Assembly (NCBI GenBank): GCA_004794785.1 | Contig: SJOL01005899.1 | Coordinates: 323,119-387,118, forward strand | Origin: Opisthorchis felineus | Taxonomy: Eukaryota; Platyhelminthes; Trematoda; Opisthorchiida; Opisthorchiidae | Length of the DNA: 64,000 bases | Direction: 5' to 3' | In this document: positions 38,561 to 51,829 of the stretch, in pieces | Layout of the letters: every line of letters starts with the position of its first letter | Numbering within the stretch: the first letter of the stretch is position 1 | The notes under the pieces: generated by a model | What the model saw: the letters and a program-made list of their open reading frames with translations, nothing else | What the model was told of the DNA's origin: nothing | Databases searched by the model: none | Position numbers and translations under genes: made by a program

Positions 38561-41500
38561 TGTTCAGTTCGGGAGTCTTGCTAGCACAGTACATTATTAT
38601 AGGTGACAAATGGAACTTTAAGGGCCTAGTCACTGACATCAGTACCTCCTTATAAAAACTAAGGAGGAAGTTGATGCCATTGGCCATAAACAGGTTTACA
38701 CAGGCCAGAACTGTAGTACAAACTAAAGAAGCAGTAATCTCTCAAACGCCAAAATTAACTCCAGTATTTTACAAATTATCTGCTGTCTGGTTGCAAAGAA
38801 AAACAAGTCGGTTTTATTGGATAGTATAGTTTGGTAGCTAGTGTTCCGTCTACATGAACAAATCCTTCACGTCGGCATGTGTTTCGATTATCTTGCCTAG
38901 GACCTAGAGCGACTCTAAAATCCCACTTTATTCAATATAAGTAACCAGGAATTTTTGACAAAAAGGCTAAAAGCTCAACCCTCTGAGCAATACAAATTTT
39001 CCTGAGGGACACGGTTTTTCGTATATAAGGGGACGGTACTGTATTGACTTTACATGTCTATGGTCAAACAGTGGTGGTATTCTGGTTGTGCGTGTGTATG
39101 GGACCATATTTTGCAAGTATGTATTTTATATAACTTTGAGCAGTGATGCACTCTTCAAGTGCTAGAGACATATACACAGAAATTTAATCTTACTGGCTTC
39201 AGTGTTTTGTCTTATTATTACCATTGTTTTATTGCTATTATTCCCTGGGGGGTCATGCTCCTACATGGATTATTCTAGGTGAGCGATCTCAGTTCAGAGG
39301 GACTACCTACTGTCATTTTGGTACTCTGCTAAGGACTTTCCGTGAAAGGTTTGCATGGGCGTTAAAGCAGACCAAAGTGCATCTACTGTGTGCCGTAATC
39401 GATTGTCTCAACCTAGGTTGTGATGCGCTTCCGCAGAGTACCGTCAGTGTGCCTTTTCACGTCACTGCTGATAGAACGACAAGAATGAATGGATGGCTAT
39501 GTACGTCCCACTGAAACAGCGTTCACAAATGACCTAGAAGTTTAAAAATTTGGAATTGCAACGGAGAACATAAAGTCCCATTAATTTAGTTAGGAAACCA
39601 AGTTCAGTTTACACAATACATTTAGCCCTCACGCTTGGCAACAAGTGAATTTTGCTTCACAGGAAATGTGTTCGGCTTCTTGCTATGTTAAACTTACGGA
39701 AGCAGCAGAGTAATTTGAACTGGCCAGTCAAGTAAAATGTAATACGAACATGTTTCGGTGTGTATAAACATCCAAAATTTAAAAAATTCGAAAGGTCCGG
39801 CGTGATGGAGTTGCTAGAGACCTTTTGAGAAAAAGTCAGCTTGAGTACTCGATCGGATTCGCATGCAGCCTATTTCCCGTTCCTTCCAATAATGAATAGT
39901 CTGGAGAAGTTCTAGGAAGGCATGAATACTTCAGGTGACCATACTTAGGTGCTCGTCCTAGCACCCACCTGTAATCTTCTGCTCTAGCTTCTCTCTGCGA
40001 AAGGGTAATCCAGAGCGGCTGAGAGAGAAATTGCTGTCAACGTCGCAGAGTCCGAAACCGTCCTCATCGATCCTACAGGCAACGATGCGAAGCAAACCAG
40101 AATATATGGGAACCTTGTCTTGGTCTGCTAATAAACTCAGACGTTTAGCTATCTTTTCAGCTCTTTCGGTTGCAGCTCACAGTCATCTCAACGTACGCTA
40201 TCGGTATAGCCAGTACGAAGGTTCACCAGCCACTCCGTGGGAGTAACTGACGAGTGATGACGTCACCACGCTACCAAATAGGGGGGCTGCCATCTATATC
40301 CTCAAGGCTTCCAACCCTTTGCACAGTTGGTGTGTGGCACCATGTTGGAAAATATTAACCATAAGTTGTGCAAAACTTCAAAGCACCACCTTTTCTTCTT
40401 GATTTTTGCACACTTAACTTTTGAATACACATAGAATTACGGGGACACCTCCCTTCAAATTCCACCATACACCAATGATTGCTCTTTTCAAACCGTCCAT
40501 TATATCGAAGAGCCTGTTTCAACCATGTACAAGAAATGCCACTAAGCCCCGCATTTTTCTACAAACTTATGCCCCTACCCCTATGGGAAAGAGTCTACTG
40601 ATCAAATATCCAGTGCTATCTTTCTTGGGGCAGCACAAACTGCACATACTCTTCAGAAGTAAGCGGAAAACGATCTGGAATAGAATGTGACTTCACCAAT
40701 TTCGGCTACTTCGAATTTCCTCGTCTATTTACCCTGATTTCAATAAAATCAAGTCATCGGACCATATGCATCGTAAATTTTATTTCATCGATGATTCTGT
40801 TCTACTTGTCGTCCTGTAAATTATCACCTACCGAGTTGGCTTCGGAGTTAACAAGTTGACAATGAGGACTACAGAGTGATCGTGGGTCCCAAACATAGGG
40901 ACCTAACAGTACCTGTTTGAAATGCTGTCGGGAATGTCCCGGGCTTTTGGCAAGCCTATCTAGAGAGAATGCTCACAAAACTTCTCATCGGAATTTCCAG
41001 CTAACCTAATTCTGTTGCAAAGCATCCGTCATTTATTCTAGCGTCTCAGTCAGCAACAACGAGGATTCGGGAACTATCTCTTATCTGAGACCAAATGAAT
41101 TACGCTGCACATACAGACAGAAAACCACGAAGGTGAGCTCTACTCAACAGTGAAATGCTGCAGTTTTAGTTTTAGTCCATCTGCGATAGCTGAACATTTG
41201 AACAACGTGCCTCTGAATGCGGTCCACGGACAGTTTGTTCTGGATCAATGAATGGGTTCTAATGGCACTTCTCATTCTTTCGCTTTCAAAGTGGTGTTTT
41301 GGGCGTTCTCTATGCATCAAGTTTAAAGTAATAGAACGATGCGTGAAAAGATGCGCTGCGTGATGAGTGACGGAAATTTGAATGTTCTAATCTGGACGAT
41401 GGCGGGAGTAATAAAGAAAAATGGGCGATTTGGCAGGGCTCTGCAAAAACCAGGTCTACGGACCTCCAGCAGGCGTAATTCAACATTTAGGATTGTCGAG

Positions 41501-42496
41501 TTACCTGACCGGATTCAGTGGAAATGTAACTGAAATTTCAACCCCAAACACATTCTTGTTCCTAAAGCTTTAATGAGAAATCTCCCAATAAAAGGTGAAC
41601 AATTTTCCTTTGCAAATAGGTAAATGAGCTGCTATAGCAACAGTTCTTCGAGCCCTATTTCGCAGATAATTCATTGTCGGACGCCTACTGGATGATACTT
41701 TAGTCAAATACAAAGGTGCTTAGCAAGCGGATGAGGGTGCCACACCAAAATGTTACATTTTTTAACTTAAAGAGGGAAATACAAAACCTTCTTCTTCATG
41801 TGTGTTTCAAAACTTGTATCGCTTAATAGGAGGGTATATCGTAAACTTAGCGCTGCTTAATCCGTGCATTCTGATGACGACATTCCATGTGGTTCGACCT
41901 TGGTCGGTGGCCTGTTTGTCAAGCTTGATGGTTGCCTTGTAAATGTCCCATCGCCTGGCTGTTGAAAGGTTGCCAATTAGAGGAAACATTTGGCACGTGT
42001 GCAGGTAGGCTTCATTCGGCTACCTAAGGCCGGAGTAGAGTTGCTGCGTCTTTGAAATTTTTCCAGATAGACAACTATCCAGACGCGTTTATTGTTACGC
42101 TAAAACAAACATCAAGTGCATTTTAAGCTAAAGGTAATTAGGCACAGTGTGGATGCAGCACCAAAGTGAAGCTTCCAACTATCTAACTTGATCTCGATTT
42201 AAATAAAAACACAACCCGAATGCAAGTTGTGTTAGTTTGACTCTTTTAACCGCCTGAATTTGAGTCCTCACACATGATTGTCGAGCTGAAAGTACCGATC
42301 CAGGTAAAACAGAAGGCTACCCGGACCAACAGCCACAACCATGTATAATGAAACAACCCAAGAATTGTGCGTATATAATTTGGTTCTGTGATCTCTAACC
42401 TTTTTGCACCCCAAGATACTCGGATAAAATTATTGGACTGGTCCGAAAGGAAAAATGCAATATCGACGAAATAAGTCCCTTTGAAAATTACGTTTG

Positions 42497-42640
42497 TGTT
42501 AACAAGAGGCCATATTGAATCTCTCGTTTATGATATTCTTCAACTGAGGTTGATACACAGGTTTCGGTTGAAACGATGCTCGAGATATTGCAGTATATTT
42601 CCTTGGAAGGACACATTATTAATACGGTTGCTGAAGACTC
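42497..42640 (+). repeat. Dispersed repeat family, diverged copy
   Basis: Shares TGAATCTCTCGTTTATGAT with the 17955 unit, then the inverted-arm block seen as CGGTTGCTGAAGACTCTTAA. The central part is diverged. A further scrap with TTATGAGTGATATGCTGCGTC lies near 42870. The identification is by short shared blocks only. Confidence 0.4.
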
Positions 42641-45600
42641 TTAACCAAAGATCGGCTTCATCCTTTTTGGGGCTCATCAGGTAGGTGCAGTTGCCGAGTT
42701 TCCATTCACCTTCACCATCAGATTGCAAGTAAATAATGAACTGCATCTAATTTCAAATTATATTGGTGCTAACGATAAGCTCAACCGATTTCTTTTTTAC
42801 GATTTTCTTGAAGTGCCTGAACGGTTAACCCTAAGAAGGACGAGACCTATAGTAGGTTATCAACAAACTTATGAGTGATATGCTGCGTCAAGAAACTTGG
42901 CAGAAACGTGGCGAACAATCGAAGTCAAGTTAGGCTGTCCGCACAATCATGCAAGCCTCCTGCTTCCACGTCAGAGGTTGAAAACCAATAGCGATACGAC
43001 CCGAGAACAGGAAATTTTTACGTTTCTATCAAGACACTTAAGTTTTCTTACTGAAAGCCTTTTAGAATTTCTCTCGAAATGCCGTACGAAAAACGGCAAG
43101 GCACCTGAACATGAGATTTAAGTTTTCCGAGGTTGCGCATTTGGAATGCTCTTATGAAGCATGTGATGTGAGTAAAAGCACCAAAAAAGATGACTAATAT
43201 GCTCTACGGAATAAAAGAACGAAAATGTTTTACTGAAAATGGTGAGTGGTCTGTTCCTTGACCGCACCATGCTGTGTCAAAAATAAACGTCAGGCTTGCG
43301 GCATTTCCCGAGAAATTGAAGTAAAACCCAGCTTCCAGACATCTGGTCAGGATCACACCCTACCCATAAGATGTTTTCACGACATGCGCGTGAGATTTCT
43401 GGTGTAACTGGTTCCTTTGCCTCAGCGTTCTGTGCTCATTCAAATACATTGAACATGCTTAATTCTTGTTCACTCAAACCTCCAGTGATAAACGCAGCTT
43501 GTGTACTGCCACTATTCCAATGGTCATTTCAAGCTTTCTCAGAACATGGAAAGTAATATCATTGCAGTGGATGTCTGTCCTTCATCGTGGAATGACACGC
43601 TACACCAGAACCAAGGTGAGGTATTTCACATGCCTAGTTGTCGGTCAGGTATACACAACTGTGTTTATTGTTTAAAGATTTAGGCGAAAAATTCCAGGTT
43701 TATTTTAGCATTTTCATGTGGTGACCCGACTAGACTGCCTCTTTATTGTTTGCTAATCAAGTGTTTGCTACTCTGCTGAGTCTGTCTTTCGCGATATTTT
43801 TTGTCACTATGTTGCTACAAGTGGAACGCTATTCTACTGCAACAGTGTCGGGTTTATTTTTTAAGACCGCAAACAGATATCTTAGCATGCTTCAGAAAAA
43901 CTGTATCGATAGTTTTAACAAACCTCCAATTCCCAGTGTTCGAGCAAATGTGATTGCTTTTTCAGGATTTGATTGGTATGACAAGCCCGGGTGGTCGATC
44001 AATCCGTCGTACCTCTGAAACCACACAATGTATGCAGTTTAAACCTAACCTGCTTGACCGAAGCGCATAAGCAAAAGTGGTAACAATCGATGCCTATCTG
44101 AACCTATCAAGAGACAGAAATCAAGTTCGTGCAATAAGGTTAGGCCACAAAGTCGATCGATTTTATTGCTCACTAGTTGCTTGTCTCCGAATCACTCTGC
44201 TTTTCGCTGGTGAGTTGCAGCAATGTCAGAAATTTCGGGTTATTTTCTTATTAGGCTTTGTGACAAAAATATTCAAATGAGTCCATCAAGTATGCCACTT
44301 AATAGTGCTCAATGAAACAGAATGGTAAACAATGAAACAAGATAATGGCAGCAAGCAAAATGTAAAAAAATCTTTGCTGATTAGGGAGAACAGAATATAG
44401 ACCCAGAAGTTAGCAGAAGAAATTAAAAAAGATCAGGAATTGTTCAAGAGTTCATTTATTCTTATCGAGTTACCGTCGTTAGTGTGAGGCAAATAGGTGG
44501 ACTTGCGAGGGATCTGATAACCTCTTTAGTATCCTGGGGACGCTCAAATGAACAACAGCCCCCTCCGGAGTGACTCTTGATGGGACCGGTTAGAATGGTT
44601 GCATAACGGGAAGAAATGGCTGTAGCCTGACATGCTCCGAGAAAGTAAATTTGCCCCAAAGTTTGTTGAAAATGTGCTTAGTTTTTTGGGTCTGTGAGTT
44701 GGAAAACTTGGTCCTCGAATATCATGTAAGCATTAAAATGGACAAATAAAATGGTTGCTGAAGTGGGACGTGCTACAAATGGTTTTACTATGTAGGTTGC
44801 GTAAAACAAGCCTGTTCTCACAGCCTGTTTTGCTAAGGAGTAACATATACAGATATCATAGTTCAAAGTAACGACATAGCCGGTCGTCTGTCAAAGCACA
44901 CTTTGGCTGACATACCACCTAAGCAAGCGCAAACGATCACACGGAATTTCAGGGATCCATCTCCGTTCAGCATTGTGGAATTGAACTCAGTGGTTGTTCG
45001 TTATCTTTATGTCCATTATATTCACCGCGGTCGTTTGTAACGTCACTGTTTCCGGGACCTGATTTTTAGTGAGTGATCAGACCTGCAAGGCCTGCAAGAT
45101 ATAGAATGTCTTAGAATCGGAACAAATTTTCCAGTGACTACCATACTGTATTATTATTAATCATTATATTAGTAATTATATACCGCGTTACTAGACTGCA
45201 TCCTGAAGCAAACAGTTATCATGGAGCCACTTGTGAAATGTCTGGCAAAAAACGAGTGGATCTGATGCTGGGACATGTCCCACGTTTGGCACAAAAGTCC
45301 TTCTGGGGAAAGTCAGTTAGCTGACCGTTCCAGTTCAAGTAAGACAGAAAACCGACCAACATAATTCTCTCCAACTAGCCGTCCAAATCAACTATATGCC
45401 GCACAGTAACCCAGATTCACCACTGATTTATTCTGCTTTCTGAAATAGAATTCTCGTTGACAGGTCCTTCTCTTGGTTTTCCGTCCTGAAGCTCGTCTGC
45501 TTAGTGCAAAGATACCTGTGTCAAAAGAGGGAATGCTATCAAGAGATAAATCCATCAGCACTATATCAAAACTTTCTAGAACGATTATTTGTCGGTCGTC

Positions 45601-47724
45601 TAAGAAATTTTTCACTTGTCCAGGCCACTTGATGTTTTCACTAAGTTACAGAACAGAAGATTATTTACTCTGATTCTTCAACTTCGGTAAATGTCACAAC
45701 AGCATAAAATTATTGAGTTTCCAAGCGACACTTTGATGAAAAATTTACTCCGTTTGTGATGCAAACCGGCTGAGAAACGAACCTCGGGTTCACAAGTACA
45801 CATAGAACTGTAATGGTCACCTGATAGTTTTAAGTAAATTAAAATAAGCGGCGCAAACCGACAAGCACAGTAAAATTAAGTTTCGCAAAAGAAACCGAGT
45901 TGAGGTGAGTTGTGACAATGAACAGCTGCTGCTGAAATTTAACCTGATGTTAACTGCTCACGACACAATGGTACTATCTAAGTGGACGCGGCAAGGTCTC
46001 AGGTGCCGGCGTTTTATGTCACGAAGGACCTTGTTGTAATAACGGTATTTTTCTCAGCTTAGATCTCGGTCTGAAACTCCCAAGCTTGTGTTTCCGTCAA
46101 AACAATCACTAAAAGTGCACAAAGTGTATTAACGCCGAAACCCAGGTCAGAAACACTTGTACAGCGCGTTGTGTATAAAGTGTATGCGGCGACAACATTA
46201 TAAAAATTCTGACGCCTTCTGGGTGCGGCATTGGCAACCGGCATTCGGCGGATACTGTGTCATGATTTACTGTTGGGTCCACACTTTCGGCCAATCAGAG
46301 CGCACCTCGATGCTGGACCGGCAGATGGCCCGATCTTCTGGCTAATCGATTCCGGGGTAGGCTTCCTGAACATAGCAGTGCCTAACTGTGAGAAGTAAAG
46401 CGGTATCGGTGCGGAATTCCACCTAACACTTGTGTACAAAGGCTGGCTTCTGCTTCATCGTTTAAATGTGTGAGCCGTGCTCTCTCACAGTGAAACCCTT
46501 GGCAGGACTGAAAGTCATTGTGGTCTACTTGAGTACGTGGATTGTGAATGGTTGTAAAATCCAATGGATTCAAAATTCTCCTGCGCACTTTGAGACAGGA
46601 AAGGTGAGGTACTCGCAGAAACACTGCTTGCACTTGTGAGACTCCGTTTAAAGATAGAATTCCCTCCGAGAGCAGGCGGTTCCCCTGAAGAAGCCATATA
46701 CAACTTCCTACGCGATGGCTTATCTTGGGTTCATTACGGAATAAATTAACTGAGATGAGTTGCCGAAGCAATTCAGTCTGATTTATGCAGAGTGAGTGAG
46801 GCCAGAATGGACCGCAAAATACACTCATGCCAGGCTGCAATTTTTGGTGTTTTTACGTAAGCTTGTTTAAGGTATGGTCCTATTATTTCATGATTTCTTC
46901 TCGCTCGGTAGTGAGCACTGCAGGCATGTAACTTTACTCAAGGCGGTAAAGGAAATTAGAATGAGTTCGCTTTATGAAAACTTGAACCAAAATTCCGGTG
47001 GGAAGGAATGGATGAAAGAAATTATGCAATCTTAAACCAGGAATTCAGACTACAAAAAGCAGCGAAAACAACGGCTTCTCAGTGTTACTTAGTATATGTC
47101 CGGACAGGTGAATTGACGAAGGAACAGTATTACACACGGGCCAACGGCTACCGAGTGGCTCAACCAGCAAATATGGTTTGTCAGGGGTTGATTGATCTGC
47201 AGAGAGTGAATCTTAATTTGAATTCAGGGTACCTCATTAACTTCATGCTATTCGAGTGACACGTGGCTGAAGACTTGGTGCTTGAAAGGGAGAGAGTCAA
47301 CGGGGATGATACAAGTTGAACACAATCTGCTGAGTTGTTCATCCGCTGGCAAATGTTGACCTCCGTCAAGACCTGTTTCGTTCGGCTTATTATATGAACC
47401 TTTGCTTGCTGGCTAAGCATCATGCTATTTCATCGACCAAAACGACGGTTGACGTGAGAAACTCCACGGCTTATGTTTTTGTTGCGAGAAGGGCAACGAA
47501 CACTGAGAATGTTGCCAGGGCAACCTCGAAGAAATACCAGCTAAGTTTGATAATGACTTTAGTGGGCTTGCCAGTAAAAACAACTAAGCCCATCTATCGA
47601 ACATCATCTTGAATAGCATGACATCAGTGTTCAACAATGACGCTTCACTGCCGTACAACCACGATTTATTTGAAAGCCTTATTGTCAAGAAAAGAATGAA
47701 GGTGAACAGGGAAGAAACTTATTG

Positions 47725-48345
47725 CTAGCTTACTACAATCATTCCGAGGTGCTCCAGACCTCCAGACATATATTCAGGCAATCTGGATAGAAACTGACAA
47801 CAAGAGTGCCACTGACATCGATTGGCAGCCATACCTTGCAGCGTCTACAACCAAGTGCAGTGGGGATCACGTGGTTTCCATCCTTGTAGGCGGGTAGCAT
47901 CGACAGCACCCAAACGTTTCGTAAGCTCTTTCAAACCCCTCTGCCAGGTCAAGGGTTGGCCACCTCTCTGCTTCTGCCACTCTGAATTGGGCATGGAAAA
48001 CAGCACTCTCTTCGGCAAACTATGGTCCAACATACACAATACATTGCCTAAAAAACTCAGCTTCTGGTGTTGGACACATTCTTCAATGGAAGTTCCTGTT
48101 GCACAACCGAAAACTCCCTTTCGAAATGCCTCGTTAGGGAATTTCTGACGCCAACTCACACCAGCTGTGGTCCTAAGACAACGATTGCCGAACATCTGAA
48201 GACGTATCAGTTACGCTGCTCGAACAGGCCAAGTCTCAGCCAGATAACAAAACAGCCCGCACTGTAGCCTGATACACACGTTCCTTGAGACTCAGGGACG
48301 GACACCGCTTTGTGTTCGAAAGTTTTTGGAGAGCTCTCCGCACAC
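47725..48345 (-). pseudogene. Non-LTR retrotransposon, 3' end of RT ORF (truncated)
   Basis: The minus strand encodes the C-terminal third of a flatworm non-LTR reverse transcriptase. In order it shows a RVYQATVRAVLL block (the thumb-region KxRVYQATVRSVLLYG motif), then NRCLRTTAGVSW, LSFLGNVLCM (for LRWLGHVLRM), LPKRVLFSMP, RGGQPLTWQRGLKE, RLQGWKPRDPH and ANRCQWHSCC. It stops at 47725-47727. There is at least one frameshift between the AVLL and NRCLR blocks and an in-frame TAG after the TWL, so it is dead. The 5' end breaks at about 48345, before the polymerase motifs. An AATAAA-like signal on the minus strand near 47665 suits a 3' UTR. Confidence 0.82.
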
Positions 48346-50157
48346 TATCACACTCTCGTAAGTGAACGAGGTAGGAATAATTTGGCAGAGTTCAATCTTG
48401 TGGATATCCTGAAGAGATGAGTACTATCTTGCTAAAAATCGATAGGGAAAAATCTGGAAAACTGAATCTGCTAAACAGCTGAGTTTGGGTCAATAAAGTT
48501 CTCAGTTAGTGTTTTTGGTGTTTCATACTTCAACTCTGTGTGCCGTGTATGTTAGGACCAGAATGTTGATCAGAAAACCATCTGCTAATTCCCATTTGAT
48601 GGGCGCTTTTTCATTCATGATGACTTCCGAAATATGTCAGAAAACTTTCCAGATGGCACAAAAATAGCCAATCTGAACGAGTGGCGTTTATTTGTGGTAT
48701 TGTGTGTGGTATTGCGTTACCAAATCTAGAATTGCCATAATGTTGTGTACTGTTGTTTATTTTTCATAGCAGCATCAGTTTGTGTTGTCAGGGTACTCAA
48801 CAGCCACCGAAAAATGTTGGTTGCTGACCAACAACGGCAAATAGGACTCAGTACCACTCGATGTTTGACCAAAATATTCTGATACCATATGGTTGCACGA
48901 AGGACATACCTGGAACATATTTTGCCCACCCGCACACCACGTGATAAGCAGCTGATTTTCACAAACAATAGCATTCAATGCGCATTCAAGTACATAGCCT
49001 TATGTCTACCTATCTTCAGTTGACATTTTGTGGCGGATAGCTCTGAACATATGACAAATACTGCGTAAATCACAATTTAGCCACCTTTTCTACTGATCAT
49101 GAAAGTCAAGTGCACTAATTCTAGGAGTAACGGTAAAGGTTGCGCTTTCTTCTCTTGGCGTCTTGGGTAGCTCTGTTTTTTATCGTAGTAGACGAAGCTT
49201 GAGTGGCCCGGAAATATGTTTCACGTTAATCTTTGACCTTCTAGGACCTTGTGTTTCCTGACCGTCTTCAGTGGGCACGCTTCTGGTGAAGAATACCAAC
49301 GCTCGGACGATCCTATCTGGCAGATAAGATATATAGATGTATTTATACAGGCCCTATGTTTGGGAAGGATAGCAAGGAAGCGTAGAGTATGCTGAGTCAG
49401 AGAGACGAAATGAGCCCTACAGTCGTGTGCTACAAGAAACGTAATTTGTATTTGCAGGTTCACTAGTGTGGCTAGCCGGTGGAATGCCCCCAGTGAATTT
49501 GTAGCGTAATGTAGGAACATGAATTTTCATGTTGGTGAGCACACCAACGGTGAATGGTCTTTGTTCATTTTTTGGTGAATACAGCGAGAGGCAAGTCGCG
49601 TATGTGGTTGGCATAGTAATCTACTTGGCCGATTAGCTTCTAGATGATCTCATACTATTGGTAGGCATCATTCATTTGGTTGGGGACAGGAGAGCTCAGG
49701 GTGTAGAAAAACTGAGTGACGGGCGTGGACAAGAAAAGTATATGCTGGTTGTTGGTGGGGTATATCAGCTAGACACTTGAAGACGAGGCCGCAGCAGATT
49801 AATGCGATTACTGAAGTTGTTACTGTATATCAACCTGTGTATCCGATGCGGACTCAGAGAGTTCGGCGGACCAACCTGCAGATGCCAGTTTAGATCCATG
49901 CAACAAATACAAGCAGCACATCAAGCAGTGAGGCATTGATGGTTACTGCTGATTCTTTCTGCATTTCTCCTACACAATGTGAAACCCTGAGGCTAGTCGT
50001 TCTCGGATGAAATGGTATCTGGACTGTATATTTAAACGGTGACCAACTTCTCAGACTCTACGTGTCCTACGTGTTCGAGATCACCATCACAGGATTTTGC
50101 ATCGAACAGCAAAATATAGTTGCCTGAACAACCACGCAGCAGCAAGTCTTATCCACT
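48346..50157. other. Region without a recognised gene
   Basis: About 1.8 kb between the RT fragment and the SINE. Overlapping minus-strand open stretches at 48726-48978 and 49221-49614 (up to 99 codons) have no recognisable domain. I see no mobile-element signature. Confidence 0.4.
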
Positions 50158-50385
50158 GGATAATAAATAAATAAAGATAACCGTTCAGCTGTAATACCCT
50201 TTCAGCGCCTAGCTGCTATGCCACTCGAAGGAAGCACGAGGGTTGGGATACTGCCAGGTTGCCCAAGCCTAGACAGAGGAAGTCGGGAGACAGAGGTCGG
50301 GCTCGAACCACGGACCTTCCGCTGGATAACGTAATCTTTTGTCAGCTGGACGTTCTAGACGTGATTCGAGGGTTGGACTGGGGAA
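50158..50385 (-). mobile_element. tRNA-headed SINE with (TTTA)n tail
   Basis: Read on the minus strand, a tRNA-like head has GTCTAGAACGTCC near the A-box position and a good B box, GGTTCGAGCCC. The body follows with CCCGACTTCCTCTGTCTAGG, then AGGCGCTGAAAGGGTATTAC. The element ends in TTATCTTTATTTATTTATTA, a simple 3' tail typical of retroposed elements. It is different in sequence from the SINE pair at 2.1-2.8 kb. The exact 5' border is uncertain. Confidence 0.65.
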
Positions 50386-51829
50386 CAGAACAATAGCTTG
50401 TGTGGGCAGAGCTGAAAATCCAGCTTCGTAAGCCACACTATGCCAACTGCACCACAGTGTGCAGAAGAATGAAGTAAAGCGTCAAAAATTCCTGAAAATC
50501 GGGTTGTTATACCAGCTACCATTGGAATCCATTCTGGCAACCTTCAGTCAATCGGGCCTGCTGGCAGAATCGTTGCATAAATTGAAGCATCCAATGACGT
50601 ATTGGCAGTTACCCAGATCGGGCAGTTGCACCCAAGTCGTCGTGACTGGTTTTACGACAACAGCTGACATAAAACAGCTGGTGGCTCTAATCGCGCTATT
50701 CTCTAAAGGGGAAGGAAAGGGAAATTCTGACAACTACGGAGAGCGTCAGTCTGCTGAGCTGAGTGTCCAAGATCCTGGCACGAGTGCTTTCCGAGGAAAT
50801 TCATGAAACTAATCGGAGGCCCACATGACAGAATACGAGAAAAGTTGATGACATACGGATCAATTTAGGATGGTTTCGAAATGTTCAGTGGCATAAACTA
50901 GGATGCTTCCTCGCCTTCACTCTCTTTGTTCTCCACCTATTGTCCATGGTGGATGCGTCTTTCGTGAGAAACGATGATGCCGAGCAGTTTGAGTGCAGAG
51001 CTGATAGACGTCTGTTCGATTCTGCACATTTTGATACGAGAACTCTCATCCATCAGTTCAAGGTCCGCAATCCAATGTTTGCTTTGTGTGTTGTTCGCAT
51101 GTGACAACCCGGAACACCAAATTGGGAATTATTCAACTGCTGCCTCGTAGTCCGACCTGAGCATTACAAGGAAAAAGGTTTTCGTTCTGAACCAGCCTGT
51201 GCCAAGTGGATCCCTCTACAGTCATCAAGACTGGAACGGAGCTTGTGGAATACCGCACGGACATCTGCAAGCTGGGAAGTAAATGGTCAACTGAGTTGAC
51301 CTTCCACTATGGGCAAAGATCCCGTGTTATCAAGGCTAGTATTTTTTATACAAACTTCGAGAAGTTGGTGTGGAGTAACCGTATCCTCAATTCTACGAGG
51401 CGGTGGTGTCCACTGAACTAAACGATTACCAAACACAGGGCATGCTGCAATGGAATTGGGGCTACATTCAACTGTCTATGGCGGATGAGACATGTTTTTT
51501 GTATGGATGGGAGCAGGACTTCGAAGCAGCTTCCATACGGTCAACTATGTACGAGGAAATGGAACCCGAAAAGACAAAGGCCTCGGCGGTAGTTGATAAG
51601 TTGGCTGTTGGTCCGTTCGCTGAGCTTGGCAACCAACTTGCACGTGTTTCGTTAGAATTCGAAGAGACATCATCAGTCCCCCTGGTGTGGAATGTTCCTC
51701 TATTGTTGCCTGCGCATATACAGTTTTAAAAGCAGCTTCAAGCTTTAACCTGGTTGGCTATTCATGATCATGTCACTTGGTAACTGATGGTTCCACTCGT
51801 GATCTATGTATCTTCAGGGTCTGCATTTC
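50386..51829. other. Region with unassigned plus-strand open frames
   Basis: Open stretches at 50459-50806, 51206-51421 and 51403-51729 (+). The last (109 codons, reading ELNDYQTQGMLQWNWGYIQL early on) looks protein-like and is preceded in a shifted frame by another protein-like stretch, as in a decayed retroposed gene. I do not recognise a family. No splice model could be supported. Confidence 0.25.

Larger units (their letters stand above)
34450..47724. other. Long region with no recognised gene
   Basis: About 13 kb in which I can support only copies of the dispersed repeat family (38384-38560 and 42497-42640) and a 10-G run at 38270-38279. An AT-rich stretch lies at about 45140-45185. Open frames here are mostly below 125 codons and have no family resemblance. 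The longest, 152 codons at 46382-46840 on the minus strand, overlaps a 62-codon Ser-rich frame; neither is assigned. Confidence 0.4.
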
